Assembly (NCBI GenBank): GCA_016200125.1
Contig: JACQFK010000517.1
Span: 1 to 6,140 of the forward strand
Direction: 5' to 3'
DNA length: 6,140 bases
Source of the DNA: Planctomycetota bacterium
GTDB lineage: Bacteria > Planctomycetota > MHYJ01 > JACPRB01
This document shows positions 1 through 5,640 of the stretch, one piece after another (positions within the stretch are counted from its first letter, which is position 1; each line of letters starts with the position of its first letter). The position numbers and the translations under genes are program-made. The notes beneath the pieces are model-generated. The model did not search any database, was not told the origin of the DNA, and saw nothing but the letters and a program-made list of their open reading frames with translations.

Positions 1-454
1 CCGCCCCGGCCATGTCGCCCGCGCGTTCGAGTCCGAAGGCCCGGCCGTAGTGCGTGCGCTCGACCTCGTCCGCCAGCAGGAAGTCGCGCAGGGGGCTCCG
101 GAAGCCGCGGCCCGCCCAGGCGAGCGTCCGGAGCGAGACCAGGGACGCCAGCCCGCGCACGAGGCCCAGCGCGCTCGTCGCGCCGGCCGTCACGAGGTAG
201 CCCAGGACCACGAGCGGCTTCTTGCGCGCGAGGCGGTGGCCCGCCGCGCCGCCCGCGAGCTTCGAGAGGCTGACGAGGAGGTCGGCGATGCCCTCGATGA
301 AGCCCAGGGCGGAGGCTCCGAGGCCGAGCGCGCCCAGGTGGAGCGGGAGGACCGCGGTCACCATCTCGTGGCTGAAATCCGAGAGGAAGGTGGCGAGGAC
401 GATGCCGGCCACGCTGCGCGTGACCCATCTCCGGGGACTGGCGGGCTCCTGCAT
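1..454 (-). CDS. MFS transporter, N-terminal part (cut by window edge)
   Basis: The frame is open from the ATG at 454-452 to the window edge and encodes the first 151 residues. The protein is predicted to be an inner-membrane secondary transporter of the major facilitator superfamily; the substrate cannot be inferred. Visible features are a short polar N-terminus, a first hydrophobic helix (about residues 12-25) running into FLSDFSHEM (23-31), further helices at about 33-64 and 81-98, a basic cytoplasmic loop ARKKP (76-80) in the place of the MFS loop 2-3 motif, and GRGFRSPLRDFLLAD (115-129) followed by GRAFGLERAGD. This pattern is typical of a group of MFS proteins with a conserved FLSDxxHEM start and a GRGxRxPxRD motif after helix 4. 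Family members are usually about 400 residues, so well over half is missing. No strong Shine-Dalgarno sequence precedes the start, and a candidate promoter ends only 10 nt upstream. Hydrophobicity, the motifs and codon use all support a real gene; the family is fairly certain, the function is not. Confidence 0.85.
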   Translation of the reverse strand, partial: MQEPASPRRWVTRSVAGIVLATFLSDFSHEMVTAVLPLHLGALGLGASALGFIEGIADLLVSLSKLAGGAAGHRLARKKPLVVLGYLVTAGATSALGLVRGLASLVSLRTLAWAGRGFRSPLRDFLLADEVERTHYGRAFGLERAGDMAGA

Positions 455-464
455 CAGCGCCGAA

Positions 465-493
465 AGTCTACCGAAGCCGGGGGGAAATAAGAA
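465..493 (-). promoter_or_regulatory. Candidate sigma70-type promoter for the MFS gene
   Basis: Read on the minus strand, TTCTTA (493-488) and TAGACT (470-465) are separated by exactly 17 nt. The -10 matches consensus at 4 of 6 positions and the -35 at 3 of 6. The -10 ends 10 nt before the ATG at 454, so the predicted leader would be only about 3 nt. The -35 lies inside the T-rich tail of the upstream terminator. The match is weak and the call rests mainly on position. Confidence 0.3.
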
Positions 494-523
494 GGGGCGG
501 CCGTGGGTGAGACGGGCCGCCCC
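485..523 (-). terminator. Rho-independent terminator after proBA
   Basis: A perfect 9-bp G+C stem has arms GGGGCGGCC (494-502) and GGCCGCCCC (515-523) and a 12-nt loop. On the minus strand it is followed immediately by TTCTTATTT (493-485). On the plus strand the stem is followed by GGACTAG, with no T tract, so the element works leftwards. It lies about 160 nt beyond the proA stop and 31 nt before the MFS start, which separates the proline operon from the transporter gene. Confidence 0.75.
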
Positions 524-530
524 GGACTAG

Positions 531-585
531 ATGGGTAAGAGGCCGGTAACCCATAAGGGCGCATAATGGGTGCCGTTATGGGTAC
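531..585. repeat. ATGGGT/ACCCAT half-site cluster with alternative stem-loops
   Basis: ATGGGT occurs at 531-536, 566-571 and 578-583, and the inverted form ACCCAT at 549-554. ACCCATAA (549-556) pairs perfectly with TTATGGGT (576-583). After a single G/G mismatch the stem continues with GGC (558-560) and GCC (572-574), leaving an 11-nt loop that itself holds another ATGGGT. The same central arm can instead pair with ATGGGT at 531-536 across a 12-nt gap. The segment is clearly more A+T-rich than the flanking genes. It could be an operator cluster, a regulatory mRNA leader for the MFS gene, or a structured 3' end of the proBA message. The sequence does not decide among these. Confidence 0.5.
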
Positions 586-619
586 ACCTAATATACGTCA
601 GGAAAGCCCTGGGGGGGAT

Positions 620-647
620 GAAAATCGCATCGGAATCCGGAATCGGG
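620..647. repeat. Degenerate heptamer repeat 3' of proA
   Basis: Four consecutive 7-base units can be read: GAAAATC, GCATCGG, AATCCGG and AATCGGG. They resemble the better-preserved GAAATCC-type array at 5553-5587. Both arrays lie just beyond the 3' end of a gene. Degeneracy is high, so common ancestry is an inference. Confidence 0.4.
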
Positions 648-685
648 GGCGGCCGCCGCGGCCCGGACATGAAAATTTGACCCGG

Positions 686-1930
686 CTACTGGCGCAGCTG
701 CCCCTCGCCCGTCACGACCCACTTGATGCAGGTCAGCTCCTCGGCGCCCATCGGGCCCCGCGCGTGCAGCCGCTCGGTCGAGATGCCGATCTCCGCGCCC
801 AGGCCGTACTGGCCGCCGTCGGCCAGCCGCGTCGAGCAGTTCCACATCACCGACGAGGAGTCCACCTCGTTCAGGAAGCGCTTCGCCGCCTGCTCGTTCC
901 CGGTGATGATGGCGTCCGTGTGGGAGGAGCCGTAGGTGTTGATGTGGCGGATCGCCTCGTCGAGGTCCTTTACGACCTTCACGGCCATGATGAGGTCCAG
1001 GTACTCCTCCGTCCAGTCCGCGTCCCCCGCCGCATTGATGTCCTTCACAAGCCGGCGCGACGCGTCGTCGCCGCGCAGCTTCACGCCCGCCTTCAGCAGC
1101 CGCTCGGCGATCTGCGGGAGCAGCTTCTCCGCCACCTTCTCGTGGATCAGGAGCTTCTCGGCCGCGTTGCAGGTCGCCGGCCGCTGCGTCTTGGCGTTCA
1201 CCACCACCGTCCGTGCCATGATCGGATCCGCCGCCTCGTCGACGTAGACGTGGCAATTTCCCTTGTAGTGCTTGATCACCGGGACGCGCGACTTCTCGAC
1301 CACCGAGCGGATCAGCGACTCGCCGCCGCGCGGGATCACCAGGTCGATGTACTGGTCGAGCAGCACGAGCTCGTCCACCACCTCGTGGCCGCCCTCGACC
1401 ATCTGGATCGCGTCGGTCGGCAGCCCCTCCTGCGCCACGGCCCCCTGCAGGCAGGAGGTGATCATCCGGTTCGTCCGCGCCGCCTCGTGGCCGCCCTTGA
1501 GGAGCACCGCGTTCCCCGCGCGGAGGCAGAGCGCCGCCGCCTCGGCCGTCACGTTGGGCCGCGACTCGTAGACCATCAGGATCACGCCCATGGGCACGCG
1601 GACCCGCTTGCAGACGATGCCGGAGGGCGCCTTGCGCTCGTCGACGACCTTCCCCACGGGATCGGACTGCGCCGCGATGGCGTCGAGCCCCTTCACGACC
1701 TCGTCCACCCGCTTCTCGTCGAGCTTCAGGCGGTCGAGCTTGGCGTCGCTCATCTTGTCCGCCTTCGCCTGGTCGAGGTCCGCCTTGTTGGCCTCCAGGA
1801 CGTCCTCCAGCCGCGACTTCAGCCGCGCGCCCATTGCGCGGATCGCCGCGGACTTCGCGCCCGGCTGGGCCCGGCGCAGGGTCACCGCCGCGATCTTCGC
1901 CCGTTTGGCCTGGTCTTCGGCAAGGCTCAT
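686..1930 (-). CDS. proA: Glutamate-5-semialdehyde dehydrogenase (gamma-glutamyl phosphate reductase)
   Basis: ProA is a cytoplasmic enzyme that reduces gamma-glutamyl phosphate with NADPH to glutamate-5-semialdehyde, the second step of proline synthesis. The product is 414 residues, close to the usual length of about 417. It has the aldehyde-dehydrogenase-like fold signatures: VPMGVILMVYESRPNVT (112-128), the cofactor-binding-region segment GNAVLLKGGHEA (139-150), VIPRGGESLI (198-207), and the catalytic motif NAKTQRPATCN with Cys254 as the expected nucleophile. HTDAIIT (337-343) and the C-terminal LHARGPMGAEELT (388-400) are also typical ProA blocks. The ATG at 1930 gives the usual N-terminal length, and GGTGA lies shortly upstream as a weak ribosome binding site. 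The gene follows proB on the same strand after 59 nt and is probably co-transcribed with it. The catalytic Cys and the family's signature blocks are all present. The stop is TAG at 688-686. Confidence 0.98.
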   Translation of the reverse strand: MSLAEDQAKRAKIAAVTLRRAQPGAKSAAIRAMGARLKSRLEDVLEANKADLDQAKADKMSDAKLDRLKLDEKRVDEVVKGLDAIAAQSDPVGKVVDERKAPSGIVCKRVRVPMGVILMVYESRPNVTAEAAALCLRAGNAVLLKGGHEAARTNRMITSCLQGAVAQEGLPTDAIQMVEGGHEVVDELVLLDQYIDLVIPRGGESLIRSVVEKSRVPVIKHYKGNCHVYVDEAADPIMARTVVVNAKTQRPATCNAAEKLLIHEKVAEKLLPQIAERLLKAGVKLRGDDASRRLVKDINAAGDADWTEEYLDLIMAVKVVKDLDEAIRHINTYGSSHTDAIITGNEQAAKRFLNEVDSSSVMWNCSTRLADGGQYGLGAEIGISTERLHARGPMGAEELTCIKWVVTGEGQLRQ

Positions 1931-1949
1931 GCGTCACCCGAATAGAAAG

Positions 1950-1979
1950 GGAGCCGGATTATCCCATGATCCGGGCTCC
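1950..1979 (-). other. Intercistronic stem-loop between proB and proA
   Basis: On the minus strand, GGAGC then CGGAT (1979-1969, with one bulged C at 1974) pairs with ATCCG then GCTCC (1959-1950). This gives a 10-bp stem around a 9-nt loop. It is followed by CTTTCTATTC, a broken T-rich stretch, and then by the proA start 19 nt after the stem. The element resembles a weak terminator or an RNA-processing or stability element that could lower proA expression relative to proB. The pairing is seen directly; the role is inferred. Confidence 0.5.
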
Positions 1980-1989
1980 GGGTAAATGT

Positions 1990-3087
1990 TTACGGAACGA
2001 GGACGACGAGATTGTCGCGGTGGATGATCTCGTCCGAAGGCCGGTACCCGAGCACCTTCTCGATCTCGTCGGCCTTCCTCCCCATGATGCGGCGGAGGTC
2101 GGCCGCGGAGTAGTTCACGAGGCCCTTGGCGATCGGGGCACCCGCCGCGTCGCGGATCTCCACGGGATCGCCGACGTCGAAGGCGCCGTCGCAGCCCGTC
2201 ACCCCCACCGCGAGCAGGCTCTTCCCGTTCTTCCTCAGCGCCGTCGCGCCGCCCGCGTCGACCGTGATCGCCCCGGTCGCCTTCAGCGTGTGGGCGATCC
2301 AGCGCTTGCGGTGGTCGAGCCGCGTGCCCGTCGGCAGGAACAGCGTCCCCGCCTTCCCTTCGAGCGCCTCCCGCAGCGTCACCTTCTTGCCGTTGATGAG
2401 CAGCAGCGAGCCGCCCGCCGCCGTCACCGTCTTCGCGCAGCGGATCTTGGAGATCATCCCGCCGCTCCCCAGCCCCGTGGTCCCCCCCGCGGCGGCCTCG
2501 ACCGCGGGCGTCACCTTCCGCACCTCCTCCTGGACCTTCCCGTCCATGAGGAAGCCGTCCACGTCCGACAGCAGGATCGTCGCCTCCGCGTCGACCGCGT
2601 TGGCCACGAGTCCCGCGAGGATGTCGTTGTCGCCGAACTTGATCTCGTCGACGCCGACCGTGTCGTTCTCGTTCACGACGGGCAGCGCCTTCTTGGTCTC
2701 GAGCACCGCCATCATGTTGCGCAGGTTGAGATAGCGGCGCCGGTCCTGGAAGTCCTCGTGGGTCAGCAGGATCTGCGCGACCGAATAGCCCATCGGCTCG
2801 AGGATGCCGTTGTAGACCTGCATGAGCCGCGACTGCCCCACCGCGGCCGCCGCCTGGAGCTCCTCGATCGAATCGGGGCGCTTCGTGAAGCCGAGCGGGC
2901 CCAGGCCGGTGCCGATCGCCCCCGAGGAGACGAAGATCACGCTGCGGCCCTCGGCGCGCAGCGCCACGATCTCCTCGAGCAGGCGCCGGATCGTCGCCAG
3001 GTCGGGCTTCTGGGACTCGTCCAGGAGCGACCTCGTGCCCGCCTTGACCACGACGCGGCGCGCCTTCTTCAGAAAACTCCGCGACAT
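1990..3087 (-). CDS. proB: Glutamate 5-kinase (gamma-glutamyl kinase)
   Basis: ProB is a cytoplasmic kinase that transfers phosphate from ATP to the gamma-carboxyl of L-glutamate, the committed step of proline synthesis. In the family this step is typically feedback-inhibited by proline. The product is 365 residues, against about 367 for the two-domain form. The amino acid kinase domain (about 8-255) shows VVVKAGTRSL with Lys15, VSSGAIGTG (53-61), NENDTV (139-144), FGDNDILA (151-158), LLSDVDGF (172-179) and GSGGMISKI (207-215) with Lys214 at the ATP site. A C-terminal PUA domain (about 273-350) ends in IHRDNLVVL. The usual KVGSS motif reads KAGTR here, a mild variation. The ATG at 3087 puts the first beta strand at the normal place. 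A strong promoter ends 8 nt upstream and there is no Shine-Dalgarno sequence, so the message may be leaderless. proB is the first gene of a proBA operon. Confidence 0.98.
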   Translation of the reverse strand: MSRSFLKKARRVVVKAGTRSLLDESQKPDLATIRRLLEEIVALRAEGRSVIFVSSGAIGTGLGPLGFTKRPDSIEELQAAAAVGQSRLMQVYNGILEPMGYSVAQILLTHEDFQDRRRYLNLRNMMAVLETKKALPVVNENDTVGVDEIKFGDNDILAGLVANAVDAEATILLSDVDGFLMDGKVQEEVRKVTPAVEAAAGGTTGLGSGGMISKIRCAKTVTAAGGSLLLINGKKVTLREALEGKAGTLFLPTGTRLDHRKRWIAHTLKATGAITVDAGGATALRKNGKSLLAVGVTGCDGAFDVGDPVEIRDAAGAPIAKGLVNYSAADLRRIMGRKADEIEKVLGYRPSDEIIHRDNLVVLVP

Positions 3088-3095
3088 GGCGGCGC

Positions 3096-3124
3096 ATCAT
3101 ATCCGCGTCCGCAAGGGGAGTCAA
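3096..3124 (-). promoter_or_regulatory. Sigma70-type promoter of proBA, probably leaderless
   Basis: On the minus strand, TTGACT (3124-3119) and TATGAT (3101-3096) are separated by the ideal 17 nt. Each hexamer matches the housekeeping consensus at 5 of 6 positions. Only 8 nt lie between the -10 box and the proB ATG, so a normal start point would fall 0-2 nt before the start codon and leave no room for a ribosome binding site. Confidence 0.75.
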
Positions 3125-3137
3125 CCGGGGCGCTTTT

Positions 3138-3146
3138 TGTTATTAT
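3138..3146 (+). promoter_or_regulatory. Extended -10 promoter of the HDOD gene, probably leaderless
   Basis: TATTAT (3141-3146) is preceded by TG one base upstream (3138-3139), the extended -10 arrangement, within a T-rich stretch that stands out from its G+C-rich surroundings. The -35 region is poor: GAGTCA at the right spacing matches 3 of 6. Seven bases separate the -10 box from the ATG at 3154, so transcription would start at or next to the start codon. The bases just upstream of the ATG, CCTCCCG, are the opposite of a Shine-Dalgarno sequence. Confidence 0.55.
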
Positions 3147-3153
3147 CCTCCCG

Positions 3154-4359
3154 ATGACGGGCCCGACCCCGGCCGAGATCCTGCACGAGCGGCTCAAGGC
3201 TTTCCTGCTCTTCCTCAAGCCCCGGCTGCTCCAGGAGAACGTGGACCGCGACCGCCTCGACCAGCTCCGCCGGCTGAGCGACGTCCGCATCCGCAAGCAC
3301 GCCGTGGGCAAGCCGCAGATCATGGGCCTCGACCTCTGCGCCCTCCTCTCCGATCCCCGCAGCGGGCGCTTCGACGACCTCGCCGGCGAGGCGGGGCTCC
3401 TGGCGAAGGGGCATCTGGCCCTTGTGATCCCGACGCTGGGCGAGGACATGGGCTACCTCACCGAGGCCTGCCTGACGCTCCAGGTGATCGGCCCGGCCGC
3501 GATGAGGGGCCACGCGAAGGCCTTCGCGGAGAAACAGGGGCCTGTCGCGGCGCCCGCGGGGACGGCGCCGGCCGCGGCCGCGAAGCCCGCCGCCGCGCCC
3601 GTGGCGCCCGGGGTCGTCAGACTCCTCGCCCCCTTCAAGGATCTCTGGACCCTTCCCCCGGCGGCCTCGAAGGCGCTCGCCCTGCTGGCCGTCGCCGACT
3701 CGCCGCCCGACGCCGTCTGCGCCGAGATCGAGCGCGATCCGGCGCTCGCCGCGGCCGTCCTCCGCTTCGTCAACGCCTCGGCGCCGGCGAAGTCCTCCTC
3801 GGTGAAGCGGGCGGTCGTCGCGCTCGGCTATCCGCTCCTCCGGCGCCAGGTCCTGACCGCCGCGCTGGCCTCGAAGCTCGGGCCGCCCTACGCGGAGGCC
3901 GGCTTCGACGAGCGCGCCTTCTGGCTCTCCGCGCTCCGGACCGCCCAGGGCGCCGCGCAGGTTTCCCGCGCCACGCGCCTCGGCAGCCCCGACGAGCACT
4001 TCTCGGCCGGGCTCCGTCACGGGATCGGGCGCCTGGCCCAGGCCCGCGCGGGGGGTCCCCCGGCCGATGCGCCCGAGGCCGCGGTCGGCGCCGCGATCCT
4101 CGAGCGCTGGCGGCTCCCGGGGCCGGTCGTCGAGGCGGCGCGCCACGCCGCGGACCGGGCCGAGCAGCTCGAGGAGCTCCAGCTGCCGCGCGAGGCCGTG
4201 GTCGTAGCTTCCCTCCGTGCGCTCGCCTCGAAGCCGCCCTCCCCCGAGGAGATCCGCACCTGGGCGGGCTTCCTCCGCGTCGCCGCCGATTCCCTGCCCT
4301 CCCTCCTCGACCAGGCGTCGAAGGCCGCCGCGGCCTCCGTCGCCGAATTGTTCCCATGA
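3154..4359 (+). CDS. HDOD domain-containing protein (probable signalling/regulatory protein)
   Basis: The product is a predicted soluble cytoplasmic protein of 401 residues. Residues 1-125 form a charged N-terminal region I do not recognise. Residues about 130-152 are a low-complexity Ala/Pro linker. Residues about 160-345 resemble an HDOD domain: LPPAASKALALLAV, then EIERDPALAAAVLRFVNAS (191-209), SVKRAVVALGYPLLRRQVL (216-234), FWLSALRTAQGAA (256-268), FSAGLRHGIGRLA (283-295) and AAILERWRLPGPVVEAARHA (313-332). Where catalytic HD hydrolases have HD, this protein has HG (289-290), as expected for a non-enzymatic HDOD module. HDOD proteins generally act in signalling, including chemotaxis, cyclic-di-GMP and motility control; the partner here is unknown. 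The ATG at 3154 is chosen because the frame upstream is only the antisense of proB and a promoter ends 7 nt before it. The stop overlaps the next start as ATGA (4356-4359), so the two genes are probably translationally coupled. Confidence 0.88.
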   Translation: MTGPTPAEILHERLKAFLLFLKPRLLQENVDRDRLDQLRRLSDVRIRKHAVGKPQIMGLDLCALLSDPRSGRFDDLAGEAGLLAKGHLALVIPTLGEDMGYLTEACLTLQVIGPAAMRGHAKAFAEKQGPVAAPAGTAPAAAAKPAAAPVAPGVVRLLAPFKDLWTLPPAASKALALLAVADSPPDAVCAEIERDPALAAAVLRFVNASAPAKSSSVKRAVVALGYPLLRRQVLTAALASKLGPPYAEAGFDERAFWLSALRTAQGAAQVSRATRLGSPDEHFSAGLRHGIGRLAQARAGGPPADAPEAAVGAAILERWRLPGPVVEAARHAADRAEQLEELQLPREAVVVASLRALASKPPSPEEIRTWAGFLRVAADSLPSLLDQASKAAAASVAELFP

Positions 4360-5543
4360 GAGTCCTGCTCGCCCTGCTCCTGCTGGCGCCCCCCGCCGCC
4401 GTCAGGACGGGCCTCGAGGTGCTGGTCCGCGACGGCTTCAAGCCGCTCCAGGGGAAGCGCGTCGGCCTCGTCACGAACCACAGCGCCGTCGATCCGGCGC
4501 GCGCGTCGATCATCGACCTGCTCGCGGCCGGCAAGGGATTCACCCTGACCGCGCTCTTCAGTCCCGAGCACGGCATCCGCGGAACGCAGGACGCCACGGT
4601 CTCCAGCAGCAAGGACGAGAAGACCGGCCTGCCGATCCACAGCCTCTACGGGAAGACCCGGAAGCCGACGCCCGAGATGCTGAAGGACGTCGACCTCCTG
4701 GTCTTCGACATCCAGGACATCGGCGCGCGCTACTACACCTACATCTCGACGCTCGCCCTCGTCATGGAGGCGGCGAAGGAGAACGACAAGGCGGTCCTCG
4801 TCCTCGACCGGCCCAACGCGATCGGCGGCGACGCGGTCGAAGGGCCCGTCCTCGAGGAAGGTCTGCGCGGCAGCTTCATCGGCTACTTCGGCCTGCCGAC
4901 GCGCCACGGGATGACCCTGGGCGAGCTGGCCCGGCTCTACAACGCCGAGTTCAAGATCGGCTGCCGGCTCGACGTGGTCAGGATGGAGGGCTGGGCGCGG
5001 TCGATGTACTGCGACGACACCGGGCTCCCCTGGATCAATCCGTCGCCGAACATGCGCTCCCTCGCGGCGGCAATCGCCTATCCCGGCCTGGGAGCGCTGG
5101 AGGGCACGAACCTCTCCGTCGGCCGCGGCACCGCGAAGCCCTTCGTCGTCTACGGCGCCCCCTGGATCGACGGCGCGAAGCTCTGCGCCGAGCTCGAGAG
5201 GCGGAAGCTGCCGGGCGTCCGCTGGAAGCCCGCGAAGTTCACGCCGGAAAAGCAGCCGGGGATGCCCCTCTACCCCCACACCGACAAGGAATGCGGCGGC
5301 TTCGAGGTCGAGATCGCCGACCGGACGGTCTTCCGTCCCGTCGCGGCCTCGCTCCACGTCCTGGACGCGCTCCAGCGCCTCCATCCGAAAGACTTCAGCT
5401 TCGGCAAGGCCTGCGGCATGATCGGCCTGCGCTCGATCGAGGCCGACCTCAAGGCGGGCAAGACGCCGGCGGAGATCGAGCAGGCCTGGCAGGCGGACCT
5501 CGAGGTCTTCAAGGCCGCGAGGAAGAAGGCGCTGCTGTACTAG
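4356..5543 (+). CDS. DUF1343 / NamZ-type exo-beta-N-acetylmuramidase (GH171 family)
   Basis: The product has 395 residues and matches the DUF1343 family, whose characterised member is Bacillus subtilis NamZ (YbbC). NamZ releases terminal N-acetylmuramic acid from peptidoglycan fragments during cell-wall recycling. Family blocks run the full length: GKRVGLVTNHSAVD (33-46), LFSPEHGIRG (67-76), LYGKTRKPTPEM (97-108), VFDIQDIGARYYTYISTL (116-133), LDRPNAIGG (150-158), GYFGLPTRHGMTLGELA (176-192), SPNMRS (230-235), and YPGLGALEGTNLSVGRGT (242-259) followed by KPF. Glu71 in SPEHG is the best candidate for the conserved active-site acid. The N-terminus is a short hydrophobic stretch (residues 2-14, leucine-rich, followed by APPAAV), suggesting export to the periplasm, although the basic n-region is only one Arg. 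The start overlaps the HDOD stop as ATGA and has no clear ribosome binding site, so translation probably depends on the upstream gene. Family assignment is secure; substrate is inferred from the family. Confidence 0.92.
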   Translation: MRVLLALLLLAPPAAVRTGLEVLVRDGFKPLQGKRVGLVTNHSAVDPARASIIDLLAAGKGFTLTALFSPEHGIRGTQDATVSSSKDEKTGLPIHSLYGKTRKPTPEMLKDVDLLVFDIQDIGARYYTYISTLALVMEAAKENDKAVLVLDRPNAIGGDAVEGPVLEEGLRGSFIGYFGLPTRHGMTLGELARLYNAEFKIGCRLDVVRMEGWARSMYCDDTGLPWINPSPNMRSLAAAIAYPGLGALEGTNLSVGRGTAKPFVVYGAPWIDGAKLCAELERRKLPGVRWKPAKFTPEKQPGMPLYPHTDKECGGFEVEIADRTVFRPVAASLHVLDALQRLHPKDFSFGKACGMIGLRSIEADLKAGKTPAEIEQAWQADLEVFKAARKKALLY

Positions 5544-5552
5544 GCTTCGCCT

Positions 5553-5587
5553 GAAAACCGAAATCCGAAATCGTAAATCCGAATAAA
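5553..5587. repeat. GAAATCC-type heptamer tandem repeat in the convergent gap
   Basis: Five adjoining 7-base units are seen: GAAAACC, GAAATCC, GAAATCG, TAAATCC and GAATAAA. The array begins 10 nt after the stop of the NamZ-type gene and is much more A+T-rich than either neighbour. A related, more degenerate array lies 3' of proA at 620-647. No coding role is apparent. Confidence 0.65.
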
Positions 5588-5630
5588 CCTCCCTCGCAAC
5601 CTTGATGGGTCGCCCAGACTTTTCGGATTT
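5561..5630. repeat. Inverted repeat spanning the convergent gap
   Basis: AAATCCGAAA (5561-5570) is a perfect 10-bp inverted match to TTTCGGATTT (5621-5630). A second copy, AAATCCGAA (5575-5583), can pair with the same right arm over 9 bp, so two alternative stem-loops are possible. The structure sits between two convergent genes and might serve as a bidirectional 3'-end element. The stem is A+T-rich and has no typical U tract on the plus side, so it is not a classical intrinsic terminator. No better terminator was seen in the gap. Confidence 0.5.
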
Positions 5631-5640
5631 GAGACAGGAC

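Noticed and set aside
50..490. A plus-strand frame of 146 codons at the left end.
   Set aside because: It is antisense to the MFS gene, whose translation has membrane helices and family motifs; the plus frame is rich in Arg, Glu and Ala without pattern.
647..666. A very G+C-rich palindromic segment just after proA as a possible terminator.
   Set aside because: The longest clean pairing is short and no T tract follows on the minus strand; the stem at 494-523 is a much better terminator.
618..676. ATGAAAAT occurs twice (618-625 and 669-676) as a possible pair of direct repeats flanking an insertion.
   Set aside because: Only 8 bases match, the 43 bases between them hold no mobile-element feature, and such a match is plausible by chance in an A+T-richer gap.
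588..1937. A long minus-strand frame overlapping proA in another reading frame.
   Set aside because: Its translation is Gly/Arg-rich without domains, while the overlapping proA frame has full family motifs.
1834..3153. A plus-strand open frame that continues unbroken into the HDOD gene, suggesting a protein of about 840 residues.
   Set aside because: This part is antisense to proB, its translation is low-complexity Arg/Pro/His-rich, and a promoter and good ATG lie at 3138-3156. It is a by-product of high G+C content.
4017..5384. A minus-strand frame of 455 codons opposite the HDOD and NamZ-type genes.
   Set aside because: It is the antisense of two clearly recognised genes, shows no domain, and its composition is typical of a shadow frame.
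5553..5587. Tandem repeats as a possible CRISPR array.
   Set aside because: The units are 7 bases with no spacers, and there are no cas genes in the window.
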